Assembly: GCF_003945595.2 (NCBI RefSeq)
Contig: NW_024103874.1
Coordinates: 2,056,001 to 2,120,000 of the forward strand
Length of the DNA: 64,000 bases
Direction of reading: 5' to 3'
DNA from: Pipra filicauda
Taxonomy: Eukaryota > Chordata > Aves > Passeriformes > Pipridae
Position 1 is the first letter of the stretch, and each line of letters begins with the position of its first letter. The notes beneath the pieces are model-generated. The model did no database searches, was not told the DNA's origin, and worked only from the letters and a program-made list of their open reading frames with translations. A program made the position numbers and the translations under genes. Positions 1 through 13,000 of this stretch are shown here, piece by piece.

Positions 1-3000
1 TTCCCTGTGTCTAAGCAAGAAGGTAGGGTGTTTTCCCTATTTCTGAAAGATCATTTAAAGTTAATTTTCAGAGGTGGAGGAGAGAAATCAAGTCATTCTT
101 TACTCAAAATACGCCTTAAAAAGCACTTTTTTAAAGACAAGACAGAAGCAAAGAGGGTGGAATGCTTTGCACCCAAAGGCCACACAAACACACGCGTTCC
201 GTGTTCCCCCCATCCATCAGCACCGGATCACTGGGCACCTCTGAACTGCAGAACGAGCAGACAAAGCTAAAAGGCTGCCCAGCTTTTCTGCCTGGCCCTT
301 GCCTGGATCCTCAGCTGCCCCAGTTCCCACGAGGTGCAGGGAGAAAGGGGAAAGCTGCCTGACTGGAGCAGTTCTCAGCCAGCCCATGGTGTGTGGCGGG
401 AAAGCCCCGCCGAGCCCACCCTGTGATCACTGCCGGGCTCAGGCACTGCCTTTGTGTTGGTGCCTTTGTGTCCTCACGTCATATCTGACATCTAACAGGT
501 CACACTTTCAGCAAAAGGCAAAGGTTTGGAAATGAATAATCATAATTTAGCAATTGGCTAAAAGTTTATACAGCTCGACTGAACATCATTTGTGCTGTGT
601 ACCTGAGTTTCTCAGAGCTTGGCTCACCTCAAGGGATCTCCAGGGCTCCTCATTTCTGAACTCCCTGGAGACAAGTCCATCTCTTACCATGCTGACACTG
701 CAGAGTCTGATCCTGGACAGTGCCCAGACTTTTAGAGGAGCAGCCAATGTTGGACATATTTTTCAAGATTAAACATTCTGAGGGAAACCAGCAATATTTC
801 TTGTTGCAAAGTGATGAGGGTCTTAATTTTTCTGACGTGTATCATCTGGTTCTTCAGTCTGCTCTTTGCAAGAAGTGAGACAGGACTCAAACTGGACACA
901 CACACTGCTGGTTTCAGTGGTTGTTACAATTTCTCATTTCCCACTGACACCCTTCAGATCACGCTCAGTGTTCACACCTCCTCAGTACCTTAGAACAACT
1001 GAGTGAGAGAGATCCAGGAGAGTGGAAAGTCTTGGACTTAAATCTTTCTGAAGAGGGAAAAATCACAGATAAAAATTTCCTGCTTGAGGAAATTAGAGTC
1101 TGTAAGGTAGACTCTACATGCCTGGCCCTTTTCAAACATGTAACTCCAGGATTATCTGTTCTAGGGTTTCCTGGCAACTTCTCCATGTGAGACTGGCCTC
1201 TGTCAGAGGTATGTGTTGGACTAGATGGCCACAGCCATCACTGTATAATGGTACATTTCCTGTCTTAGCATCAGAATTAATCGGCAGTTTCATCTGATAT
1301 GCTGTTGCCTCACACTATAATAAACTCCAAAACTTGTACCTGCCACAGGAAAAGTTTGTTCTCAGGAATTAGCAAAGGTATTTGTAGAGTAACTGAAGCT
1401 GGGCAGCATTTAACTGCAGTTTCTCCACTGCCACAGAAAACAATACACGTTGGGTGAGTCACACCTGGGTTTTGAAGACTGAGTTTCTGCTCAAATTCCC
1501 CAGAACCAGGGAACCTGAAGCAATAGTTTTGCAGATTTCTGGAAAAGTACTATGACTGTTGCATCCTGAAACTGCTAAAGAAAGGAATTCTGCCTTACTT
1601 TTAGAGCATCTTTTATTTATAGTGTTCAGCCTGAAGATGCAGAGGAAGCAAGTTGAGGAGGAATGGTTCTCACGTAAAAGGACAATTGTACCACTGCAAA
1701 ATTGCATGTGACCCAATTCAGAGCACAAGGCAAAGACAGCTGAGATGGCAAATTCACAATCTGAACACTGTGGAGATTTTCCTGAAGGTAAAAGAAAGAA
1801 TGAGACAGAAGGAAAGACGGAGAGAAAAAGAAAATGAATGAAATTACTTGAGTGAATGCTAATAATGAAGTATTGAGATAGATCTTCACTTTAACTAGGA
1901 ACACATGTTGAAAATTCCCATCTTAGCTGTTCATAGCAGCTGAACACCCAAAATCCTAAGTACAACCAAGTTTATGTAATACCACTTATTTAGTCAGATA
2001 TCCCAGATATCCCTGGCGTGACACAGAATAGTACAAATCACTTTTCATTACAAACAACTACTAGAACATGGAAATCTAGTTAGAATTATACAAATATAAA
2101 TAAATACTGTGAATAGAACAATCAGAAGAGCTACATATCCCTAAGCATCTCCACATCAAAAATATTGTGGGCATCTGCTTGTATTTGGACACTGTATTTG
2201 TCCAAAGACAGACTGCAACTTTCAGAGCATTATTGTGTCTCCTGCAGTGTGAACACAAACTGCTCAGCAATCCAAACTGGTGGCAGGAACAGAGTAGGTT
2301 ATGCTCATACTGCTTTCTCTTGCATAACACAGACTTCTGTAACGTGCAGGAGACATCTCTTTTTAAAATTCATTTTTAAATTAATTTTTCCACGATTCAG
2401 CACCATATTCCAAGTAATTGAAAAGACACAAAGCACTGAAATCCCACAAAGAGCTCCAATAACACGCTATTATGCCTCGTAATTTATGAGATTCATGTAA
2501 CACTCTCTGCATTATGGAAACAATTGCATACAAAGTGTGATCCTTCAGCATCAGTGTTCCAGTATACTCTTCAGAAAGTAGTATTTGTTTGGGGATTTTT
2601 CCTCAGCATTAAACTAAAATTGACAGAATACAGTGATGCAAGGAATCAAACAACCATCCCTTTACCTTCAAAGAATCCACAATCTAACCCCTAAGTCTAC
2701 ACTTCTGACAAGGAAAGGGAGAGGTAGAACTTATCCTGGTGGTGACAAGGAAAGGAAATGGATTGTTAATATGAAATAGGTCACCTTTATGACCAGGTGT
2801 CACCACAGGCGAGTGATTGATGCCTCAGAGAGATGTTTCACCCTCCAAATGGATGAGTGATGCATGAAAATTTTCAAGCAGAAGCTGCTTGAATAAAAGC
2901 TGAAGAAGATAACGAAGAGAAAAGTGGTATCTGACCTTTGGAGAGGAGAAAAATGGAGAGGGATTGTGCAGCTGACTGATAACTTCTGTAAAAACAAAAG

Positions 3001-5500
3001 TTAAAAGTTCAAGCTGTACTACAGTCAGACTGGGGCTTGTTCTTCTTCCTGTACAAATTACTGCTCTACCTGTGATCTCCCAGATAACAGGAGCTGAAAT
3101 AAGAGGTACAGAAAGGCTGGAAAGAGTCACAGTGCTGCCCCAGGACTCTCCAAGGAGAAACATTTGGTTATTCTTCCACTCAGTTAATGAGAGTGGGTGT
3201 GGTCTGTATAAACAATAAAAGGTATTCCCACACCTTGCTTGTTACATCCTATGCTTTTGTGATCTGGATTTCCCCTCCAGTCTGCACACAGAGCACTCAC
3301 AAGAGTTTCCCCCCATAGGCTGATGGAAGAGCAGTGGATTGTGTCCCTGAAACTGGGAGGTGCTCCAGGCAGGAAAGGCCCCGAGTGTGGTGGGGCAGGT
3401 TCCTCCCAGCCAGGCTCTGCATTGGGCTCGAATTTCAGGATGGTCCCTTCTCCCACAGCACTTCATTTATACTGTTTGTCAGGAACAAAGAATGTGCAGA
3501 TTAGCAGCTCAGCTGCAATCAGCCCCTGTCATTCTACTCCCACAATATTGAAAGCCCTTTCAAAGAATCACTGCCTTGGAGCTCTGGATAATCATCATTT
3601 AAAATATGAAACCACCATTCTGGAGGTGCCTATCTATCAACATGTCACCTCACACACTAATAAAACAATTCTTCTTCTGTTGTACCTGAACTTTGGAATC
3701 TCAGGATTTTGGAGGCAGTAAGCCTGAAAATTCTTATGGGATCCTTGTGATTTCCAGTGAAAAAGTTGAATTGGGACCTCAGGAGTCACCTGATTTCTGG
3801 GAAGAACTCAGTTCTGACTGATAAAAATTAAATATCTTTAAAAATATGTTTAGTTTAATGCTTAAAATTTGAAGCACCAAAAGTGGTCATTCACCTTTAA
3901 TTTAGGCCATAGTCTATCATTAGTTACTAATGCTGCTGGATCACCTATTAGATCAGAGCCCTCAGAGAACACAAAATATATCACATGCAAACAGAATTTG
4001 TAAAATGTTTTATGCTACTTGATCATAACCTCAGAAAAGTATTGATTATATTTAAGATATAAAGAAAAAAATGCTAATGACAGATAACAAGGCTGCTGAG
4101 ACATCAACATTTAAAAGCACTTTGCTGAGTTACTTCTTTTTATCTACCCAGAATCACTTTTGCATATTTTTATATTCTAAAAATACAGGATTAACTGCAT
4201 CTGTTAGATCAATAGCATAAAGTAGCAATGCTCTCTTCCATAAACAGCCAGTCAGTTTTCTGAACCAGATTATTAGTAGTTAAATATTTAAAGCTGCTTG
4301 CCCTTTGGATCTCCCTTTGATGCTTGCAGCCAGAACACACTATCTTCCAACACCACATCCAGGCTCCACAGTGTGGGAGGAAGATTTTGAACCAGATCAA
4401 GAGCAAAATTAATTTTCCATCCTCTCAGACATGAAAAGAAAACCAAGCAAGGATTCAAAACAATGCTCTACATGTTGGCTCATTAGAGATTGTCTTCAAG
4501 GATTGATAGAGAATGAACCATATGGGAATAGGCACCACAAATTTAAGGGGGCAGAGATTTAGGACTCAATGTTTGGCTGTTGCTGTGAGTCCTGACACCA
4601 CAGAGTAACAGCACAGCAAAGAGTCAATCAACCAGGCACTTGCTTGGGCTCATTTTCTGTTTCATGACTTCCTTTTTTTCCTCTGCAGTGTTTGGCACCC
4701 TCAGTCCTCTGTGTCAAGTGCAGAATATCTCGGACTTCTCCATAATTTGCTCCCCCACCCCCTGTCCTGTTTGGTTTTAAAGGTTTAAAAAAAAAAAAAA
4801 GTGTGCCAGGGACCATCTGCTAAAAGTAACTCCTTGAAACGATATTTCAGTGACATTGGAAGGACTGGACACCCACAAACTGGGAGGGCAGAGGCAGCAG
4901 GAGAACTAGAGAACTGTTTACCAAGAGAATTCCAGGAGCTGATTCAAGAATCCCAGGTATGTCCATGGGAGAGAGGTGGTGAGGGGTGGAAATGGGAACG
5001 CTGTAACCATGGAACAACACATCTAACCTGGGAACAGGACTGTCTCCCTGGAATGGAGCCCATTTCCCCAGGGCACCAGTCAGGCTGGGCACTGAAATGT
5101 AACAGTTGGTTTCAAACAAACCCACAGTTAAATGACACTGAAATTTTAAGACTGAAATCCTGCCTGATTTCCTTCCATGGTAACCAAAGAACAAACCTAA
5201 AGAGTTACAGAGTACAAATCAAAGGAAGCCAATACAAAAATATAGTATTTGCCAGTTCCTGGTGTCCAGTTGTATTTAAAATGATCCCTTTTGCCTTTTT
5301 CTGTTCCTTCAGTTGTTCACTCTCTGAGGACTGACCAACATGTCCCCAAAACATCTGTGGCACGTGGGACAAGAGTCACATTCTCTGGACACAGACAAGG
5401 TTAAACCTCACAGGAGCAGCCACTGAGGTGCTGGAAAGGTTGTTTATAGGAATGGATGTACAGTGGAATTCCAGCAGTCAGTACTGGTACTTACATGAAG
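1..5500. other. Intergenic, no gene recognised
   Basis: Open frames here are short, lack splice-site structure and resemble no family I know. A purine-rich stretch lies at about 1788-1851 and an A tract at about 4787-4800. The longest open frame, 177 codons at 4801-5334, has low-complexity composition and no motif, so I treat it as chance. Confidence 0.6.
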
Positions 5501-7000
5501 TCAAAGTAAGTTAAGATGCTAAAATAGTGCTTTTGTTTCCCTGAGACCTCTCTATCAATTTATTTCAATTTAAATACAGCACATTAGTTTTCTCTAAAAA
5601 AGAGGAAAGAAACAGAATTGATCTTTTTGTCACTTGGAATCAAATTATCTCCTAAGTATAATTCACATAAAACAAATTAAGAGGCTGATCAAATGCTCTG
5701 TTAACATAATTCTTTAATAATAATATCACTTAGATCTTAAACTGCTTAATTAGATTTCAGTCATTGCAATCAACAGCCTCATTGAAACTGTTCATTTATA
5801 ATTTATACTCTCTGCATTTTACTGTTCATTTTAAAAACAGCATTAACAATAAGAGCCAACAGTAAGTAAAAAAAAATAGTAAAGGAACAATTAAAACCCT
5901 TTAGGTTTTGGGGGGAACTTATTTCCTGGTTCACTGAATATTGGTGAAGATATTTCAATTGGCTTGAATGGATTCGTGATTTCCCCTAAGAAAAATACAT
6001 TTGGACTTTAACCACAAGTCTAGATCCAGCCTTTTGCATTTGACCACAAATCTGAACTGAATAAAATAAACTAAACTGTGCTTTTATTGAAAAGTTGACA
6101 AATTAAATAGATCTTTCCGACACTTTCAGAAACACATTCAGTTTAACTATCATTCATTAATTAGATTTTTACAGATAATGAACATGTAAAGAAAAGGCCT
6201 AAACAATGCAACATTTGCTGAAGTCATGCTCTTTATTTTAAAGAAGAGTTTGCTGAGACCAATGTAAGAGTGTTGTGGAAGGAAGCACTTGTGCATTTAT
6301 GCACATTTGAACACAACCACCCACAATAACATTTTGAAGTAGGTCACCCAGGACCAGATGACTTTACTGTCTTGGAATAAATGACAATTACACCTCCAAT
6401 AGTAAAGTCCAACCTTTGGGCCTGGCCTGCCCCAAAAGAGAACTCCCATCTGAAACCATCCCCCTACACAGCACAAGTGGAATATTACAGCTCCAGGACT
6501 TTAAATAAGATTTGAGGATTGAACAGAGAAAATCCTCATGTCAACGAGAGACACGTTTAGCTTTTATTCCTATTATTTTAATAGCCAGATCTTTGTCTTC
6601 CTGTTGTTATTGCAAGACTGCATATTTATATACTTCTCTATTTATAATTATACTCTCTTTAAATAAGCAGTGAGTGGTTATCACCTTGCTGTTTCTTCAG
6701 TAACTATTTTAGCTGCTTCAACTGAACACATTTCAGTAGCTCCTTCCTAGCAGTGCCCACAGCAGACCCCGGCAGGATTTTAACACCCCTCCCTCTAGAG
6801 CATTCTGCTGATATGCTCAAAATATAAGTGTAAACTAGCAGGCATCTGCTAAGCTACTAGTGAAGTATCCAGTAAGTAAATAAATGCATCTGGGTTGCAG
6901 CCACTGAGATTTATAGCACTTTTCCCCGATTTCCTTTTTCACACTACAGTAAATACAGTAATGGTGCTGGCTAATAAACAGCCATAAATCTGCCTTCCTG
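5500..7000. other. AT-rich intergenic block with many TAAT cores
   Basis: No coding potential is visible. The block is strongly AT-rich and carries repeated homeodomain-type cores (for example TTAATTAGA near 5747 and ATTTATAATTTATA near 5793). It could be a conserved regulatory element or ordinary AT-rich DNA; sequence alone does not decide. Confidence 0.35.
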
Positions 7001-10000
7001 TGCTTATGATGTTTGCTGATTGAAAAGTAATGCTGTGAAACTGGTGAAGTCAGTGACTATGAATGCAGGAAGGCTGAGGGTGCTGGGGGGCAGCACGTTT
7101 TTAATCCATTTGAAACAGTTTATTTTGCAAGACGTCTCCACTCCCACATCAGTAAGTTGGGGTTTTCTCATAACCTTCACCCCCTCTATTTTCCACATGC
7201 TGTAAACTAGGTTTTTATTCCTAATAAATTCAACAGATCCAGTGCAGATGTAGAATAGAAGAGGAGGTCTGGAGGGGTTTTTTTGAACATGGCTTCTCAC
7301 CAACTCCCTAACTCAGTTCCCACGAAGTCTTCGGAAAAATTCCCGCAGACTTTCATGAGAGTTGAATTGGGCTTCTGTTACTTCCTTCCTTCCACACTAT
7401 TTCTTTTATATCCCTTCTTCCATCCTTGAGGACACTTTGGGAGCAGTGGTAGACAACACCCAGCTGTTCTGACAACCCAGCTAATAGAGCTGTGCAGGAA
7501 ACTTCTGGAAGTGCAGCAAAGGGTGGCTGCAGGGTGTGTGCAGGCAAAGCCTGGCAGCAGCAGGGCAGAGCATCCTCACAGGAACAGCCAGACTGTTCCT
7601 GACGACAGCTCAAATTGGGCTGACCCTGATGGGACCGTCCAGAAAAGTCAGACAGTTCTTTTCAAGCCATGGCACTTTTGAGAAAAGTGTAGAAAAGCGA
7701 CAGTGGGTTTTTTCCTCAAACATTTCTTGGTGTTAGTCCGAGAACTAAATCAGAAGCAAACAGGAAAGGTGATTTAATTAGACCATTTTAGCTTTAGCAA
7801 CTCTGGAAACAAGTGCCTTTATCAACTGAAGGCTTGCCACTTCTGTAAGGTGCAAGTGCTATACACTTGTGAAAGGTAGCCCAAACATTAATTAAATTAG
7901 TTTGCAGATGTCAAATCTGTGAGATGTTAAGTGATAGCTCCAGGGAATGATCTGTGTTTGTATTTCAAAAGAGGGGAAAGATTTTCCTTTCTACCAATGA
8001 GAAGATTGACACACTGGTGGTATCAGGCAATGGAAGTGGTACCTTCTTAGCAGCTCATCTCCTCTTGCTTGTATACCCCCTTCCCTCCTGCCAGATGTGC
8101 TAATTTCAGGGAAGTTTAGAGTGAACTCCCTCAAAGAAAACAGTTAAGGCAGGCCTAGCTATGCTGACCTGTGAGAGCTCTTAAGATGAACCATAATTTC
8201 ATTTTGGCAGCCTTTATTCCCCCAGCAGCTATGGCTACCAACTCTGCAGACTGACCCAAAATCCCTGGGGCTGCAGGACCCTCAGCCCAAAGGAAGAGGT
8301 GAGACTTCCTGACTGACTGAACAAGAAATCCCATTATTTTCCTTCCACGAGAGCCCACACTACAGTTACTCACCCCCTCCCAGCAAAACATGCTAAAGGG
8401 GAAAAAACCTCCACTGGAGTACATGTGAGAATGCCCCTAAGGAATTGCAATGGACACTCTCCTGCCCAGCCATTATTAATTCTTCAGAGCTGCACAAGCC
8501 CAGTGACAGCTCCAGCTGGGACATGTGAATTGGCAGGAACTCACTGGAGTTCACAGGATGGGGCAATATCCATTTTTATTCCTTTTTTTTTTATACTTAA
8601 GAATAGAAAATGTGCAAAACAGGCAGTTAGCAGCAGGAATGATGCAGGTGAAAAAAAGCCTTCTTTTTGAACACGAGAATATTTTACTTTCTGTAACCAA
8701 ATTATATTTTACTCACTAACATCTGAAAAGGAGTTAAACTGTACGTCAGGATTACCCTTGCTTTGGTACATGTTTTGCAAGAGAAGAAAACTAAAACTGC
8801 ACCATTCAAGTGCCCAAGACAAAACCTCACTGTGCAGCTCTGTAACACTGAAAGGTCACTGCTTGTCTTGCTTTATCCCTGGTATGCCCAGTTTATAATT
8901 TTCCTGCTGTACATGAATCTCCAGACCCATTTTTATTAGTGCTAAAATAGACTGTTCTCCCACTGTCACACCATCTGTCTTTTCCTCCTGCCTGCCAGTA
9001 TACAGAACATCTAGGAGTTGTTCTGAGAAGAGGAAAATGGGAAAGAAAGGAAACTGTATTGTTTTGGTCACACACTCTGCTGGTGACAGCCTGTTTCCAG
9101 CAGGGACTGTCTCCACACAGGGACACATTCAGCTTTCGCCAGCCCGTGACACACATCGAGTTAAAAAAGAAACCCCAAACAAAACCCTCACTGGTGTGGA
9201 ATGAGGAGAAATGAGATTTGCTTTCTGCTCTCCCACCGTGGGACCGCAGAGAAGGGCAGCTCCTCCCAGTCCCGGTGATCGGCGCTGCCCTGGTGACATT
9301 TCGGGCTCTGTATCGGAAATTTCTCCTGACAAATTTCAGACTGAGCCTGAATCAGCAGCAACAAGACCTGCTCACAGCACACACCCAGGATGAGATTTGC
9401 AGAAGTGACAGAAAACACAATATGGGCTGTTGCTGCCTTTTCAGAATTTACTTTGACTTTACATCTACAAATGCCTTTTGGGGACTTTTTAATACAGGCA
9501 TCAAATTCCCTTCTTTTCCCCAAATAATGGCCCTCTGTATGAGCAGCAATCCAGGAGACTGCAAACTCCACTTAGACTCAAAACAAGATAGAAATGAAAA
9601 AGTACTGAGTAACATAAGCAGGCAACAGACCGTTATTAAAAGGAGTGTCTTCAGGTATAATTTTATACCTGCCTAACAGAGATCCCAGCAGCCACCGTCT
9701 CATGAAATGAGCTGGATCAGTCACTTTGCATTATGTGCTAGAAAAATATCTACAACTGTTTCTAAGAGGAACAGACTGAATTAAAGGTCTGTCAGCAGGA
9801 AAAAGGTGGCAGGAATGCATCATTCAGAACAGACTGTCAGGCTGAGCATCACCTCAGTCCTGCCAGGCTGGACTAGAAGAGGGGAAAGGACTGAGCAGCA
9901 CAAGAGTCCTGTCCACTGTAATTAATACATCAAAGTTGTACCTCAGGAGAACAGTCCTATTTGTTTAGTTCCTGGGTTGGTGAACGAACAAGCCTCCAGC

Positions 10001-13000
10001 ACCTCCCCTGCTGTGACTGTGGGATATTTCAAAAGCAATAAAAGAGTGAGTCATGACAAAGAATGATGGATAAAATCAATCCAGAAATACACAGACCTGG
10101 AGAGTTCTGGAAGCCATATTTTCAATTTGTTTGCAAGCATGAACCCTTAATAATGAAACTAAAATACCAGCACTGTATGAATCTATCCCAGCATGTTACT
10201 GTCTGTTCCAGTAGCTCAGACTGAGGGGCTGGTTGGGCTAAACCAGGAGGGACAAGTTTGAGGAGCTTCCTGGGGAACTTCCAGTTGCTTTTCATCCACT
10301 ACCAGAGCCATGCAGCCTCATTGTCTGTCTAACAGTCCTTGCAACATCCTGGCTTTTTTCTTTAGGCTAAAAATGAATTTGCACTGAAGTCATTTGACTT
10401 TTCAAACTTTTAAGATTTTTCATGGGAAAATAGCACCATCTGTAGGAAAAAATGGACCAAATTTGATAAAAACGTGTTTCAATTTTCAAGCCATTAAGCA
10501 AAACTTCATCCTTTCTAAGAAGAAATACGTTACTTTTCAAAGTGGGCTCATGTTTTACCCACAGAGGAAGCCAAATGGACTTTTGATGGTCTCATGGGAG
10601 ACAATGCCATTCCCATCCCATGATAAGAAAGAAGACAAAAAGCAAAGACTTTAACACAGCTCAGAGGGACAGTCAGCCACAGCCTACAACCCCCAAACTC
10701 TCCCTTGGCAGCAGCAACTGAGCCTTTACACACCTCAAAGTGGGTCCTGACCCACCAATGCCTCCACACAGAACAGATGTAAAACTAAACCAAACTGCAC
10801 CTCACATTCCTGGGTATGTATGAGACACACAAAGGAAATACAGGGGAATTACGAACTTCCAGCATGTCCCACAAAGAGCAGGGTATGGGGCACCAACTAT
10901 TTGTACAATGGTCTGAAACATCCTGGTATTTTTTTAAAGTGTTCCACAGGAGAAATGATGAACTGAGGGTGGAAGGGTAAGAACTGAAGGGTAAGAACTG
11001 TTGCAAAAGAGGTTTGGGATATATGAATGCAGCTGAAAAAAATGGGGAGTAAAAAGCAAGGAGACAAAGAAACTAATTTAAGATTGATCCAATGTTCCCT
11101 AGAACAGTGAGTTGAGCCTTTAAGATCCTGTACCACCCTGCAGGTGAAGTTTTATCAGGCTACTGTTAGAACTGGTTTTTAGTTATTGATAGGACAAAAG
11201 AATCATCTCCTTCTTATTCAGCCCCTCTGACTTTTGGCCAAAATTCATTCTGACATATGCATCCATTATCTTAAAGCACAAATATGTACTAGAGAATTCA
11301 GCTGCCCACTGTGAATGAGTACAACACTCAACAAGAGCAGGAGCTCCATAAAGATGTAACAGATTATTAGTTCCATGCTCTTATTTAATCAGAAGATGAA
11401 ACTTTATCTCAATTGACAGGAATACACTAGCAGTGGTAGTAACTACTTGTGAACCATTTGCTCTCTAAAGAGAAGAAAAGAACTTCCATTGCTAAATACT
11501 CCCTAGAAAAAATGTCACTTCTCTGGGACTGAGTCCTACTTCTACCCTCACTGGGCTGGGAAATGTTGTAAAATCATTAAAAAATTCAGTTTTAAGTACA
11601 AGGAAAATCTATCTGCTTTGGAAACATTAATAGTTTATTTCACAGTGTTTGAAATGTTTGTACAAACCACCTGATATCCTGCATGAATGTCACGCTATTG
11701 TTTGAAAGGCTTCAAAGATGTATCACGACATTTGTTATTTTAAAGGTACAAGTAGCATTTCAATTAGCCTAATGATGGTTTCCTAGGAGAACTGAAGATC
11801 CACTTAAAAACACTGCACAGATCAGAAAAGCAAATATGTGCATGCAGGCATGCTGATGTCTGTCTCCATCAGATGGTCAGAACAGTGTTGTTTCTCACCT
11901 GTGGACCTTCCTCTTCTTAATTTAGCCTTCACCTTTCACTCCAGTTTCTGTATTTACCTTTAGTTCTTAGTGGCAGCTGGACTATGCCTAAAGCAAAATT
12001 CAAGACCCATCCTAGTTCACACTGCCTACAGAAAATCCTCAGGGATTTTTCATAATAGCTGCACCACAGCTGCACAAACTGATAGTTTTTGCATCAGATA
12101 ACATCACTGATGCCATTTTACTTGCCCAGCCTTCAGGTGAGATGTGGAAGAGCACAGTGTCATCAAAACACCATCAGGTAATTCCAGCAGCACAGCTGTC
12201 ACATGGGATAATGGGAAGAGGTGGCTCAGCTGAGTGTGTTCCCTCGGCCAAGGAAGCAGCCACAGGGTGAAAGGGCTCACAGGAATAAAACCCAGCTCTT
12301 CCCAGAACTCCTCCCTGGTAAGTCTGGGGGGCATTTAAAATCATTCTCTCACCAGTGCTGGGTTTGAAGCTACAGAACAAGACGTGAAGAGTCAAAGAGA
12401 AACCTGTAGATTCTGCTCCTTCCAAGATCCAGCTGAGGGCTCATCTCCCATGAAAGGCCTGTTCCCTTTGGGAGCATTGCTTTCTGCAGTTCGTAAGAAA
12501 AGTTTATCGAATCAATTGGAGGGGGGAGGAGGCACTTAAAAAGCATCAGCAACTGCAAAATCAAGTGTTGAATGAACTGAAGAAAAGCTCCAAGGCAGCC
12601 TTGGTGCCAGGTGGCATTAGCTTTCAGTGAGATGTGGGCACGAAAATAAGATACATGCTGTTCTCATCAATGAAGCACAGGGAGTTCGTGTTTAGTAAAA
12701 ATTGCAAATTTGTTTGAACAGCCCAGGAGATTTTAATCAAAGACTGATTTGTAGCAATCTGCCATTCCCCCACCTGTCTGACATAGCTGGCTTTGAAGCT
12801 GGAGAGTGACTTGGAGTCTCTGAAGTTACTTTCCATTTTAGGACAAAACACCATCAGCTGTTGCTGGGATAACACAGCCCAGGTAAATCCACCCCCACAG
12901 AGAGAGCTGGATAAAGGGACCCTCCAATCCAGGTACACACTCCTTCAAGTGCACAGACACAACTACATTCTAGAGAGTGTCTGCTCCAGGATGAACTTCA

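Noticed and set aside
1205..1240. CR1-like TGTTGGACTAGATGGCC
   Set aside because: Only about 17 bases fit and the flanks do not continue the CR1 end; too short to call.
4801..5334. 177-codon + strand open frame
   Set aside because: No motif; begins directly after an A tract; no supporting promoter or splice structure.
7080..7100. CTCF-like GCTGGGGGGCAGC
   Set aside because: Four mismatches in the core consensus.
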